Of a DNA stretch of 64,000 nt, positions 41,086-50,530 are shown piece after piece. The DNA comes from CALVUJ01 sp045128835. GTDB lineage: Bacteria > Bacillota_I > Bacilli_A > RFN20 > DUOF01. Under the pieces are notes generated by a model that saw only the letters and a program-made list of their open reading frames with translations, had not been told where the DNA came from and did not search any database. How positions within the stretch are numbered: position 1 is the stretch's first letter; every line of letters begins with the position of its first letter. The position numbers and the translations under genes are program-made. The stretch is taken from assembly GCA_045128835.1 (NCBI GenBank), contig JBGVRX010000029.1:1-64000 (forward strand), read 5' to 3'.

Positions 41086-43650
41086 CTATCTCGATATTTT
41101 TTCTTTTGTCAGTAAATCTATTTTACTACAAAAATCCGATATGCTTTTCTCCAACTTTTCTTGTTCTTCAAGCAAGCTAACAATTCTTTCACTTATCTCC
41201 TTTTCATCAAATTTATCTGATTCATGAATTATTCTCTTATCGCTTCCTAGTTCTTCCTCAACTTGATGTAAAAACTTACCCAACTCTGCTAATTTATCAT
41301 GAGTGCTATCTAACCCTTCACTACGAATTCCATACTTCGCTAAGTATTCAATAGACTTCTTTCTCATTAAGGCTTTTTTCTCGCAATTTTCACGATATAT
41401 TTTATAAATAAAATCTGTATATGCTCTTTCTTGATCATTTAATTCCATCCTATATTGTTTATATGGAATTTTAGGAACATTATACGAGTTTCCTAAAGAT
41501 AAATCCGCATCTTCAATTAATCCTTCTACTTCTAGAGAATAAACAAACATAGGAAATAATCTTGATAACAATCTATCTGTTACTCCAATACTCTTACCCT
41601 CAAGACCCTTCTTTAACATTTCTTGTTTTCCTTCTTCTCTCAAGAAAACGAAATATTTAGAAACAAGAGCATCAGCTTTCTTTTCATTTGTCAAAATCTC
41701 TCTTATCGTAGAATCTATCTCTATACAAAAGTCATTGATATCTTCAATTGTAGAGGAATTCTTCTTCATCTTTTCAATAGTAATTCCTCTTTCTTCAATA
41801 AGTGCATCAAGTTCTTTTCTTCTTTCAGATTGTTTTCCTGCTTTATCTAGTTGTGTTTGAGTAGATCCTAACTCTTTACTTAATAAGTCAACTTCTTCTT
41901 CATACATTGCAACAATCTTAGAAATATTACTATTAATTAACGTTCTTGCTGACTCTAAATTATCATAAGTTTTTTCTGCTAAAAGTCTTAAATTTTTACT
42001 AAGTTTCTTACCCTCAACAATCTCCTTATATGCAGCATCTACCTCCGCAAACAATTCCTTTACAACACTTAATTCTGAAATAAATTGTTCTTGATTTATA
42101 AAATCTATTTTTGAAAGTTCTTTAATTCCCTTAATTTGCTCATTAACGTCTTCTAAATCTATTTGAATAGCTAAATCTCTATATTCTTTTTCTTCTTTGT
42201 TCCATTTTTTCTCCCAAGTTTCAATATCCTCACTACTTGTTTGAAGCTTTTCTAGAACAACTTTAATTTCTTCTTCCTCAAAATTTTTAACTCCTACTTT
42301 ATTAAGAGAAATTTCACTAGAAGGCTTTTGTGCTCTAATAACATTTGCGCCTAATTTATCATATATATCAAAATGATTTCTTATTTTTTGTAAAACATTC
42401 TTTTTCAAATCATCTTTATTTCCGGAATTTAAAACAGCTTCTTGTAAACTTTTCTTAACAGCACTTGATGGTGCAATCAAGAAACTGAAATTATTTCTAA
42501 GCAAGTTCTCCATATCTTCTGCAGAAATAAACATTGATAAAACTTCAAATATTTCTTCAATCTTTTTATCTTGTAAATAATCATCTTTTGAAAGTTGACT
42601 AATGCTTGTATAGTTATTGCCATTTATTAATTTACTCAAATCTAATTCTTTATTATAGGTTCTTTTATAAACCTCAGAAATGTTTGTAGCAACATCCGAA
42701 ATTTTCTCTACTGTTACACCTAAAGTAGTTATTGATTCGTTATATATTTTTGCAAGTTGAACAGGAGTAAAATCTCCTCTAAGTTCAAAAGTTTTCTTTC
42801 CACAAGCAGTTAAATTTCCTAACTTTTCTCCCATTAAAAATTTCAAAGTTTTATTAAGATTTTCCGAAGTAATTGTAGAAACAGAAGAAGACTCTTTTAA
42901 AACCTCTTTAAAATCTTTACTTAAAAGTTTTTTAACTTCTAATGCTGTACTCATTTTAGTACTTTGTGTTGTAATGAATTCTCTAAACTCTTCTAAACTT
43001 TTATGTAAATTATTGATTTTACTTACATTAGATGAAACAAAAAATGAAGCACATCTACTTGAAATACTAACCAATTCTTCATCAGTAAATGAGAAATCTT
43101 TTTTCAAGCAATATATGATTTTTTCTAAATTTCTATATTCACAATCTCTAATAAAATTCTTTGATCTTCTAATACAGTTATTAAATAGTTTATCAGCTTT
43201 ATGCTTGTCAATCATTGTTAAATATAAAGATTCTTTTAATTCCAAACTTTTCTTGAATGTATCGTCTACGCCTCTAGCAATTTCTTCATTAACAATTTCA
43301 TTAACGCTCATTATCTCTGTTACTGCTTTTTTGAAGCTTCTTCTTGCCTCTATCTCATCTTTGCTTCTATCTTTTATTTCAGCATAAACAGAATACAATT
43401 TGATAAGCAAATCAGTATCCGTAGATCTATATAAAGAAAGTATGTTGTTAACCGAAATCGTTTCATATGAACCTATTAATGACCTATTAATTGCAAACAA
43501 TAACTCAATTTCTCTTTTCACTTGCTCCATATTTTCATATTCATAAAAAGTTTTGTGAATATTCTTTTTCTCATTTTGAGTAAGTCCTTCTAACCCTAAT
43601 TCCTTTAAATATTTAAACAATACCTCTGTCTTTCTATAACTATAATCCAT
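41086..43650 (-). CDS. Large coiled-coil protein, unrecognised
   Basis: About 855 residues with long predicted coiled coils (roughly 460-660 and 760-855) and no signal peptide, membrane helix, P-loop or zinc motif. I choose the ATG at 43650 (MDYSYRKTEVLF), with GAGGTG upstream. The charged helical character recalls SMC-like or cytoskeletal filaments but without a head domain. It is divergent from the nucleotidyltransferase gene and adjacent to the large chaperone/protease operon. No function is proposed. Confidence 0.6.
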   Translation of the reverse strand: MDYSYRKTEVLFKYLKELGLEGLTQNEKKNIHKTFYEYENMEQVKREIELLFAINRSLIGSYETISVNNILSLYRSTDTDLLIKLYSVYAEIKDRSKDEIEARRSFKKAVTEIMSVNEIVNEEIARGVDDTFKKSLELKESLYLTMIDKHKADKLFNNCIRRSKNFIRDCEYRNLEKIIYCLKKDFSFTDEELVSISSRCASFFVSSNVSKINNLHKSLEEFREFITTQSTKMSTALEVKKLLSKDFKEVLKESSSVSTITSENLNKTLKFLMGEKLGNLTACGKKTFELRGDFTPVQLAKIYNESITTLGVTVEKISDVATNISEVYKRTYNKELDLSKLINGNNYTSISQLSKDDYLQDKKIEEIFEVLSMFISAEDMENLLRNNFSFLIAPSSAVKKSLQEAVLNSGNKDDLKKNVLQKIRNHFDIYDKLGANVIRAQKPSSEISLNKVGVKNFEEEEIKVVLEKLQTSSEDIETWEKKWNKEEKEYRDLAIQIDLEDVNEQIKGIKELSKIDFINQEQFISELSVVKELFAEVDAAYKEIVEGKKLSKNLRLLAEKTYDNLESARTLINSNISKIVAMYEEEVDLLSKELGSTQTQLDKAGKQSERRKELDALIEERGITIEKMKKNSSTIEDINDFCIEIDSTIREILTNEKKADALVSKYFVFLREEGKQEMLKKGLEGKSIGVTDRLLSRLFPMFVYSLEVEGLIEDADLSLGNSYNVPKIPYKQYRMELNDQERAYTDFIYKIYRENCEKKALMRKKSIEYLAKYGIRSEGLDSTHDKLAELGKFLHQVEEELGSDKRIIHESDKFDEKEISERIVSLLEEQEKLEKSISDFCSKIDLLTKEKISR

Positions 43651-43785
43651 TAACAACACCTCACACTTAAATATTATACCTTAGTTTATTATAAATTTGA
43701 AGAAACTTTTTTTACCCCTTCATTGTTAAAAGGAATATTTATGGTAACATTAATAATATAAATATTATTAGAAAGAAGGAAGAAC

Positions 43786-44529
43786 ATGCATGTTATAATA
43801 CCAGTCGCAGGATACGCTACTAGATTATATCCTTTAACAGAAAACACGCCAAAAGCCCTGCTTCCAATAAATGGTATAACTATTTTAGATACCATTTTAG
43901 AGAATGCAGAAAAAATAAGTGTTGTAAATAAAGTGACTCTAGTTTCTAATGATAAATTTTGCGAAAATTTCAAATCTTGGGCTAAAACTTATAAAGGTAG
44001 ACTGCATATAAGCATCATAAACGACAAGACAACTACTAACGAAGAAAGACTAGGAGCAATTGGTGACATAAACTTAGCAATTGAATCTAAAAACATAGAT
44101 GAAGACATCTTAATTTTAGCAGGAGATAACTATTTCACATATGATTTGAAGAAAGTATATGAGTACTATAAAGAAATGAATACAAACCTAATAATAGGTT
44201 CTAGAGTTGGAAACGAAATCCTTAAGCAAAGAAAATATGGAATCGTAGAAATAGATTCGACAGGAAAAGTAATAGGATTTGAAGAAAAACCAGAAAACCC
44301 AAAATCAAATATAGTAGTTCCTGCTATTTACTTTTATAAAAAAGAAACCGTTCCACTATTTAGAGTCTTTTTAAACGAAGGAAATAACAAAGATGCGATG
44401 GGAGGAATAATCTCTTATCTTTATTCTAGAACTCCTATTCATTGCTATTTTGCAGATGGTGAATTTACTGATATAGGAACACTAGAAACCTATAATGAAT
44501 TAAACAAAAAGCTTAGATCAAAAATCTAA
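43786..44529 (+). CDS. Sugar-1-phosphate nucleotidyltransferase
   Basis: IIPVAGYATRLYPLTENTPKALLPI is a G-x-x-T-R-L nucleotide-binding start of the RfbA/GlmU-like fold. LILAGDNYFTYDL has the metal-binding Asp. YGIVEIDSTGKVIGFEEKP is the strand-turn typical of glucose-1-phosphate thymidylyl/uridylyltransferases. At 247 aa it is the short form without a left-handed helix domain. A good AAGGAAG site precedes the ATG. It would activate sugars for glycan synthesis, together with the phosphohexomutase at 36256. Confidence 0.88.
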   Translation: MHVIIPVAGYATRLYPLTENTPKALLPINGITILDTILENAEKISVVNKVTLVSNDKFCENFKSWAKTYKGRLHISIINDKTTTNEERLGAIGDINLAIESKNIDEDILILAGDNYFTYDLKKVYEYYKEMNTNLIIGSRVGNEILKQRKYGIVEIDSTGKVIGFEEKPENPKSNIVVPAIYFYKKETVPLFRVFLNEGNNKDAMGGIISYLYSRTPIHCYFADGEFTDIGTLETYNELNKKLRSKI

Positions 44530-44540
44530 GCTTTTATTTT
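44507..44540 (+). terminator. Intrinsic terminator of the nucleotidyltransferase gene
   Basis: AAAAGCTTAGAT and ATCTAAGCTTTT form a 12 bp stem followed by ATTTT. The stop codon of the gene lies in the descending arm. Confidence 0.85.
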
Positions 44541-46590
44541 ATCCTTTTAAAACTTCAACAAATTGTTCGCCTGTTAATGTACCTTTTTCCATCAAAGTAT
44601 TTAGTGCTTTATCAAACATTTCCATATTATTTCTTAAAACACCAAGTACATTAGCATAACAAGCATCCAAGGTCTCTTTAATTTCATAATCTAATCTTTG
44701 CAAGATTTCTAGATTAGGTTTACATCCTTTGGCACTCATAAGACCTAATGTATTAGACATACCTAGTTCACTAAACAATCTACTCATTCTAGCAGATGCT
44801 CTCTCTATATCCGTAACACAACCAGAAGAAACCTTATCTGCTCCAAGAAGCAATTCCTCTGCCGCTCTTCCCGCAAGAAGTTCATCAATATCATCTAGAT
44901 AATCTCGTTTTGTCCAAATGACTTTTGTTTTAGGTATTTCATGTAATACATAACCTAAATGTCCACTACCCTCTGGAACAACGGTAATTATCTTTAAGTT
45001 TGTTTCTCCTTTATAAATATAATGAATAATTGCATGTCCTAATTCATGTATAGCAATTTTTCTTCTTGTTTCCATATCTATATCAGAAGGTATAATCATA
45101 TTCTCTCTTTCATGGAATGCAACCTCAATCATTTCTTTTATTGTAGGAATATCATCTTCTAGTAAAGCATTAATCTTCTTTCTATAATCAACATTTTGGG
45201 CATGTTTTATCAATATTTCTTGTATAAGTTTATCAACAAATCTACCATTACCAAAACTATCAACAGAACTAAAATATTTAAAGATTTCCATTAATTTTTC
45301 TTTAACTTTTTCATTAATGATTAAATTATATTTTTTACATTTAGTTTCAAATATACTATATAATTCTTCATCTTTATAATCTTTAAAATCGAATACATAT
45401 CCAATTCTAGAAGCAACTCCTGAATTTGAATTAACGAAACGTTTCATTTCCTCTGTATAACCTGCAAAAATAACAACCAAATCATCCTTATAGTCTTCCA
45501 TCGCTTTAATTATTGCGGCTATAGCTTCTTGTCCATAATCTCTATAAGAATCTGGAGGAGTTAACGTATACGCTTCATCAATAAACAATACTCCACCAAG
45601 CGCTCCATCAATAACCTTAGATGTTTTAGGAGCAGTCTCACCTATATGTTCACCAACTAAATCTCTTCTACTAACTTCAACTAGTTTGTTTATTCTTATA
45701 CAACCAATGTTATAAAGCATTTCTGTTATTTTTCTAGCCATCATAGTCTTACCAGTGCCAGAAGAACCAGTAAACAACATATGCAAGCTCATTTCTGGAA
45801 GTTTAGTTTCTGATAATTTTGATATTTCTTTTCTAAATTTAACATACTTTCCAAGTTCTCTTATTTGTTTCTTTATATCATCTAGTCCTACGATATCATT
45901 AAACATATCTTCAATAATTTCAGGTTTTCTTTCCCCTGAAGATTGAGTTAATAACTCTTCAACTGTAGGAATACTATCTGCAACTATTGTAAACAATGCT
46001 TCATCACTCAACTCTAATCTAGAATGCTTTATAAGAGTCTTTTGGAAAATATTATCAACGAATCTACCATTACCAAAATTCTTTCTATTTCTTCCAAAGT
46101 TAACTAATTCCTTTACTTTAATCAATGCTTCATCATCAACTTTAAAGTTTATTTTACTGGCTTTTAATTTATAAATATCGACCAATTCATCTTCTGTATA
46201 ATCTGCAAACTCAAAAGTGTAACCAATACGAGATTTTATACCAGAGTTCATTTGAACAAATTCTTGCATTTCTTTAGAATAACCTGCAAAAATAACAACT
46301 AAATCACTCTTACTATCTTCCATTGCCTTAAGTAAAGTTGCTATAGCTTCCGCTCCATAACTACCATTTGCTAAAGAATACGCTTCATCAATAAATAAAA
46401 CTCCACCAAGTGCAGAATTAATTACTTTTGATGTCTTAAGTGCTGTTTGACCAGAATATGCAGCAATTAAATCTTTAGATTCTACTTCTATACATTTATT
46501 CTCTTTAATATAACCTAAATCAAACAAAGTTTTTGCTACAAGTCTTGCAATTGTCGTTTTACCAGTACCAGGATTTCCTAAAAACATCAT
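44539..46590 (-). CDS. CbxX/SpoVK-type tandem AAA+ domains fused to an M41 (FtsH-like) zinc protease; downstream part of a split gene
   Basis: Two CbxX/CfxQ-type AAA+ modules: Walker A GNPGTGKTT (5-13) with Walker B GVLFIDEAYSL (63-73), and SSGTGKTM (275-283) with GVLFIDEAYTL (333-343). Each has an arginine-finger region SRIGY. Residues 505-683 form an M41 domain: IAIHELGHAII (H515, H519) and D594 in VTDIERA, spaced 79 residues as in FtsH (78). No membrane helix is present. The first ATG falls inside the AAA core (the usual lead-in VKFPDFNLH lies upstream), so this is the continuation of the gene at 46587-47867 after a -1 frameshift. Role inferred: ATP-dependent protease. Confidence 0.85.
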   Translation of the reverse strand: MMFLGNPGTGKTTIARLVAKTLFDLGYIKENKCIEVESKDLIAAYSGQTALKTSKVINSALGGVLFIDEAYSLANGSYGAEAIATLLKAMEDSKSDLVVIFAGYSKEMQEFVQMNSGIKSRIGYTFEFADYTEDELVDIYKLKASKINFKVDDEALIKVKELVNFGRNRKNFGNGRFVDNIFQKTLIKHSRLELSDEALFTIVADSIPTVEELLTQSSGERKPEIIEDMFNDIVGLDDIKKQIRELGKYVKFRKEISKLSETKLPEMSLHMLFTGSSGTGKTMMARKITEMLYNIGCIRINKLVEVSRRDLVGEHIGETAPKTSKVIDGALGGVLFIDEAYTLTPPDSYRDYGQEAIAAIIKAMEDYKDDLVVIFAGYTEEMKRFVNSNSGVASRIGYVFDFKDYKDEELYSIFETKCKKYNLIINEKVKEKLMEIFKYFSSVDSFGNGRFVDKLIQEILIKHAQNVDYRKKINALLEDDIPTIKEMIEVAFHERENMIIPSDIDMETRRKIAIHELGHAIIHYIYKGETNLKIITVVPEGSGHLGYVLHEIPKTKVIWTKRDYLDDIDELLAGRAAEELLLGADKVSSGCVTDIERASARMSRLFSELGMSNTLGLMSAKGCKPNLEILQRLDYEIKETLDACYANVLGVLRNNMEMFDKALNTLMEKGTLTGEQFVEVLKG

Positions 46591-47867
46591 ATGTAAGTTA
46601 AAGTCCGGGAATTTAACGCCATTCTTTTCAAGTTGTTTTTTAACGTTAAGAAACTATTTAATTCATTAATTTGATTCTTTACATTTTCCATTCCTATAAT
46701 ATTTTCAAACATATCTTTTAAAGTAGATGGATCATATCTTTCATTAGGCAATATAATTTCTGCTTTTCTAGAAACATACCCTGCTAAAAAGATACTTAAA
46801 TCAGCATTTTTAAATGGAAAATACTTTCTGTTTCTTTCCAAATAAGATAAGAAATTTGCCCTTGTTTCATCTTTTAAAAGTTCTTTATGATACTCAGGTA
46901 AATTTGCCTCAAATAAAGATAATATTTTTTCATCTTCATAGTCCTTAAAATAAATTACATTATCAAAAATATATGGAAGTTTAGAATTTGTAGCAAGGAA
47001 TTTTCTAAATTCAAAAGGAGTCGCATCAATTATTATGTACTTACCTTTAACTTGATTAACAAGTCTCTTTATACTTCTTCTAAGATTTTTCTTCTCTGAC
47101 TCTGCATTACTAGAGAAATCATCATTATTACCTAGTAAATCCAAATAATCTTGAATATCCTTAATAACATACAAATAACCATTACAAAATTTAAAATTAT
47201 TCTTAGGATCTCCAATTTCATTCAAACTAACTGTCTTGTATTTTCTATCATCTAGTTTACCAATTCTATACAAATAATTAGCAACCTTTTCAATAACACT
47301 TTCTTTATCAGTACCTTCTTCTCCTAAAAATGCTGTTCTTAAAGACTTAATACTAGGTAAAGCTAAAGGTGCCATAAATTCTTCCACATCTTTATCAAAG
47401 TTAAAGTTCTTTAATTCTTCATAGTTTTTATCGTATAAATCGCTATCTGAACTATTTATAACTGCACTTTCTGTTTCACTCTTCTTTTCTTCTGATAAAT
47501 GCTCTAAATAATATAAATACCCTGCCGCCCAAATAGGACATGCAGGCAATTCACATGTTGAATAAGATTTCTCTTCGCCTCTACCTGAACAAACATTATC
47601 CATGTTACTGCTAGGTTTTGGTGTAAATGTATAGTAGAACTCTCTATCCTCAACTAATCCTGTATTTATACATTCAACTAATCCTCTTTTTCTACAAACA
47701 CCACGGTGTCTAATAACAATACGTCCTTCATCATCCAAATCTTCTTCAACCATTACAAGATTTAACTCTAAAAGTTTCTTAGCAATTGTTAAAACATTCG
47801 GAGGAATTTTATCAAAATTTTTACCTTCCCATTTAAATTTAAAATCAATTATCTTTTTCTCTTCCAT
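46587..47867 (-). CDS. N-terminal part of the triple-AAA/M41 protein, with Cys-rich and degenerate AAA domains
   Basis: The first 140 residues contain conserved-looking cysteines (GVCRKRGLVEC, CSGRGEEK and CELPAC) that may bind metal. Residues about 170-370 are a degenerate AAA domain: the Walker A position reads FLGEEGTDKES without the G-K-S/T. The end reads DMFENIIGMENVKNQINEL, the normal lead-in to the next AAA module. The zero frame stops at about 46588 after a short unrelated tail (SRTLTYI). Read with a -1 slip at 46635-46641, it continues KNGVKFPDFNLHMMFLGN into the next segment and gives a protein of about 1109 aa. Confidence 0.8.
   Translation of the reverse strand: MEEKKIIDFKFKWEGKNFDKIPPNVLTIAKKLLELNLVMVEEDLDDEGRIVIRHRGVCRKRGLVECINTGLVEDREFYYTFTPKPSSNMDNVCSGRGEEKSYSTCELPACPIWAAGYLYYLEHLSEEKKSETESAVINSSDSDLYDKNYEELKNFNFDKDVEEFMAPLALPSIKSLRTAFLGEEGTDKESVIEKVANYLYRIGKLDDRKYKTVSLNEIGDPKNNFKFCNGYLYVIKDIQDYLDLLGNNDDFSSNAESEKKNLRRSIKRLVNQVKGKYIIIDATPFEFRKFLATNSKLPYIFDNVIYFKDYEDEKILSLFEANLPEYHKELLKDETRANFLSYLERNRKYFPFKNADLSIFLAGYVSRKAEIILPNERYDPSTLKDMFENIIGMENVKNQINELNSFLTLKNNLKRMALNSRTLTYI
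46635..46641 (-). other. A AAA AAC slippery heptamer at the -1 frameshift
   Basis: On the minus strand the codons TTA AAA AAC contain A AAA AAC in the zero frame, the classic -1 slippery heptamer. Slipping here restores the AAA lead-in KNGVKFPDFNLH. A weak dyad GTTAAA...TTTAAC follows about 17 bases downstream. The same site is a run of six A, so loss of one A by mutation or sequencing error is an equal alternative. Confidence 0.6.
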
Positions 47868-47888
47868 AAATACCCCTTAATACACATT

Positions 47889-48476
47889 TTATTTCTTTAT
47901 CTTATCTATAAATTTCAAAAAATTAGTAGATGGTAAAACTGTATCATCGCTAGATATTCTTTTCAAATTATCAACAAAATTATTATAATCAGCCATTGTA
48001 AGTTGCTCTACAATTTGCTCTACTTGAGGAATATGACCAGCATATTCATTTATACCAAAATATTTTTTAAATAACTCTTGGTAGTCTCTCTTATTTTTAA
48101 ATTTATTTGTATTAACTTCTTTTGTTAAAACAATTAAATACTCAATGCATGGATTAACGAAAAATATTTCATCTTCTTTAATAGAAACTTGCTTATTTTT
48201 TAAGTATCTATTTAAATCTGCTAAAGTAGAACTAGCATCTAAATCATATAACACCATAATTTTTGAATAACTATAAATTTTCTTTAAAATATTAACGTGA
48301 ATTGGAATATTACCATTTCCATTAGCCACCCTTACTCTAACATTATATTTTGAAGGCACAAAAGATAAAATCTTGTTTAAAAAGATCTCATCAACTTCTC
48401 CTTCTACTACCAAATATAAATCCTCTTTTTGAAAATTCATCGTACTACGACGAATATTACTTACCTTCATCATCAT
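47889..48476 (-). CDS. RloB-like TOPRIM-type protein (AbiLii-like)
   Basis: LYLVVEGEVDEIFLNKIL supplies the TOPRIM Glu, VLYDLDAS the D-x-D, and FFVNPCIEYLIVL the S/N-P-C-F/I-E signature that distinguishes RloB. The protein is 195 aa, the usual size. The start overlaps the ATPase gene by 20 bases, with GGGAGAG before a triple ATG, so the two are translationally coupled. RloA/RloB (AbiLi/AbiLii) pairs are known phage-defence modules; defence here is inferred. Confidence 0.75.
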   Translation of the reverse strand: MMMKVSNIRRSTMNFQKEDLYLVVEGEVDEIFLNKILSFVPSKYNVRVRVANGNGNIPIHVNILKKIYSYSKIMVLYDLDASSTLADLNRYLKNKQVSIKEDEIFFVNPCIEYLIVLTKEVNTNKFKNKRDYQELFKKYFGINEYAGHIPQVEQIVEQLTMADYNNFVDNLKRISSDDTVLPSTNFLKFIDKIKK

Positions 48477-49650
48477 AGAACTCTCCCATCATTGGATAAG
48501 GCAACGCTCCATACTTTCCTCTTAAATAATTCGCCATAACAGACCCTTGCTTCTCACTACTATCAACTTTAAAATCAGATAAACTATAAAAATAAGTTCC
48601 TTTCTTATCTTTATATGTAAACCAAATTTGATCTCTTCTAAACATATGTTCGTCATCTAACAATAACAAGTCATGACAAGATGCAATTATTTGCGCTCTT
48701 GTATTACTAATGCTATTAAATAAAGCAAATATATTTCTAGTTAAAAGAGTATGCCAACTCGTATCTAACTCATCTACTACTAAAGTCATTTTTTCTCTTA
48801 GTGCTTTCAAAATATAACTTGTGTAAACAATTAATTTTTTTGTACCTATTGAATCCACTAGAATAGAAGGAAATGTAAAACTCTTACCATTCTTCTCATA
48901 TGTAGATTCTAATTTCAAATATTCTGCAACATCTTTAGGAACATATGAAAAAGCTTCTGCATTAACATCTTTGTTTATTTTCATTTTCTTTATATTAGTA
49001 TCAGAATGAGTAATAAGTTCCATAAAGTCCTTACTATATTTAATGTCATTTAACATATCAAGTGTTGGTTGAACATTATTTTCAGTATATTGAAGAATTA
49101 ATAATTTAGAGAAGAATTTCTTAAACTCCTCATAATATCCCATATACTTTCTAGGTAAACATGTAACCATAAGTTTATTCTTGTAATGGCCTAACAATTC
49201 AATAACTTGATTAATATCTTTAGTGTTTTTACCAAATCTATCAAGAATCTTTTTGCCATTAACCACTAAAACTTCTTCAGTAATTTCATTTTTTTCTGTA
49301 AAAGATAATTCATAAACAAAATGATTTGTTTCACTAATAAACTCAATTAAATAATGAATATCTCTATGACTATCAAAGAAATTAAAATTCAAATTATCTT
49401 TAGTAACATCATCAATACATTCATTTTCTACGATACTTTTTAAAACTGAAATAGATTTTATAAAAGTAGTTTTACCCGAATTATTTGGGCCATAAATAAT
49501 CGCACTTTTAAGTGCATTATATTCTTTATTCCCTACTTTTTGAACATATATATTTTCTTGTAATCGTTTAAATTTCTTTAAAGCTTTCATGCTAAAAGAA
49601 ACTCTTTCATCAAACAACTTATATCCATCAACTTCGAAAGATAATAACAT
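48457..49650 (-). CDS. RloA/AbiLi-like AAA ATPase
   Basis: A 397 aa ATPase of the AAA_15/AAA_21 (OLD-like) type: Walker A YGPNNSGKTTF (53-63), a helical insert, Walker B MTLVVDELDTSWH and the H-loop AQIIASCHDLLLLD. It couples to a RloB-like TOPRIM protein encoded immediately downstream with overlap. Family pairs act as ATP-sensing nucleases in abortive phage defence. It sits within the long minus-strand operon, which is unusual for a defence pair. Confidence 0.8.
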   Translation of the reverse strand: MLLSFEVDGYKLFDERVSFSMKALKKFKRLQENIYVQKVGNKEYNALKSAIIYGPNNSGKTTFIKSISVLKSIVENECIDDVTKDNLNFNFFDSHRDIHYLIEFISETNHFVYELSFTEKNEITEEVLVVNGKKILDRFGKNTKDINQVIELLGHYKNKLMVTCLPRKYMGYYEEFKKFFSKLLILQYTENNVQPTLDMLNDIKYSKDFMELITHSDTNIKKMKINKDVNAEAFSYVPKDVAEYLKLESTYEKNGKSFTFPSILVDSIGTKKLIVYTSYILKALREKMTLVVDELDTSWHTLLTRNIFALFNSISNTRAQIIASCHDLLLLDDEHMFRRDQIWFTYKDKKGTYFYSLSDFKVDSSEKQGSVMANYLRGKYGALPYPMMGEFYDDEGK

Positions 49651-49709
49651 ACAATCAACCCCTCACCATATTTTAATATAATAGTTTATAAAAATAAATA
49701 AATTGACTC

Positions 49710-50519
49710 TTATTCCTTAACGCATACTCCAAGTTTAACATTAGGTTTTACATTAGGTCCATGATAATCACTGCCCATAGTCTCAATTAATCCATATTTC
49801 TTTGCTATCAAAGAAAAAACTTCACAATCTTCTTCAGAATGTTTACTATGTCTTGTCTCTAATCCCTTTAAACCATTGCTTACTAAAACATTTACAATCT
49901 TATCAATATCTTCATAAGTTAAATTATATTCTTCCATAATCTCCTTAGGATGCGCTAAAGTAACATATCCTTTTTTGTCCTTTAAGACTTTAGCAACTTC
50001 TATTGCATTCAACTTTAAATCATCTGCCTTAAGTCTTCTCATGTTCTTATAAAATGTTTCTCTATCAAAATCTCCGTGATTACTTAAAATAGCATAAATG
50101 TGGGGCTTACCAAAAGAATTTGTCAATTTTTCTTTTTCTTCAATCTCTTCTTGGCTAATTTTAATATCATATACTTTATAAACTAAATCAACCATTCTTT
50201 GAATTTTTTGCTTTCTTAAGTATGCAATTTTATCAACTAAAAAATTTACAATTTCATCATTCTCACCAAAGTCTCTAACAAGAAGATGAACATCAATCCC
50301 TCCATACATTTCATAAATATGGCAAGACAGTTCTACTCCTAAATGACAGATTATTTCTTTGCTATTTTTTAGCAATTCACTTACCTTTAAAGACCCCTCT
50401 ATCGTATCATGATCACAAATAGCAAATTCATCTATTCCTGCTTCTCTAATGGCCTCTATTATTTGAAATTCATCAAATTCTCCATCTGAATATTTGGTAT
50501 GAATATGTAAATCCTTCAT
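49710..50519 (-). CDS. PHP-domain phosphoesterase (YciV/RNase AM-like)
   Basis: All PHP metal motifs are present: LHIHTKYSDGE, AICDHDTIEGS, LGVELSCHI, TLAHPKEI and MGSDYHGPN. At 269 aa it resembles YciV, a 5'-3' exoribonuclease/3',5'-nucleotide phosphatase. It lies 12 bases after the surface-protein gene and 60 before the ATPase gene in the same operon. A second PHP protein is encoded at 6891-7793 but is quite different in sequence. Confidence 0.85.
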   Translation of the reverse strand: MKDLHIHTKYSDGEFDEFQIIEAIREAGIDEFAICDHDTIEGSLKVSELLKNSKEIICHLGVELSCHIYEMYGGIDVHLLVRDFGENDEIVNFLVDKIAYLRKQKIQRMVDLVYKVYDIKISQEEIEEKEKLTNSFGKPHIYAILSNHGDFDRETFYKNMRRLKADDLKLNAIEVAKVLKDKKGYVTLAHPKEIMEEYNLTYEDIDKIVNVLVSNGLKGLETRHSKHSEEDCEVFSLIAKKYGLIETMGSDYHGPNVKPNVKLGVCVKE

Positions 50520-50530
50520 TAAGAATCACC

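Noticed and set aside
43689..43973. Protein gene on the minus strand opposite the nucleotidyltransferase start
   Set aside because: It is a shadow of the plus-strand gene, which has a full motif set and ribosome site.
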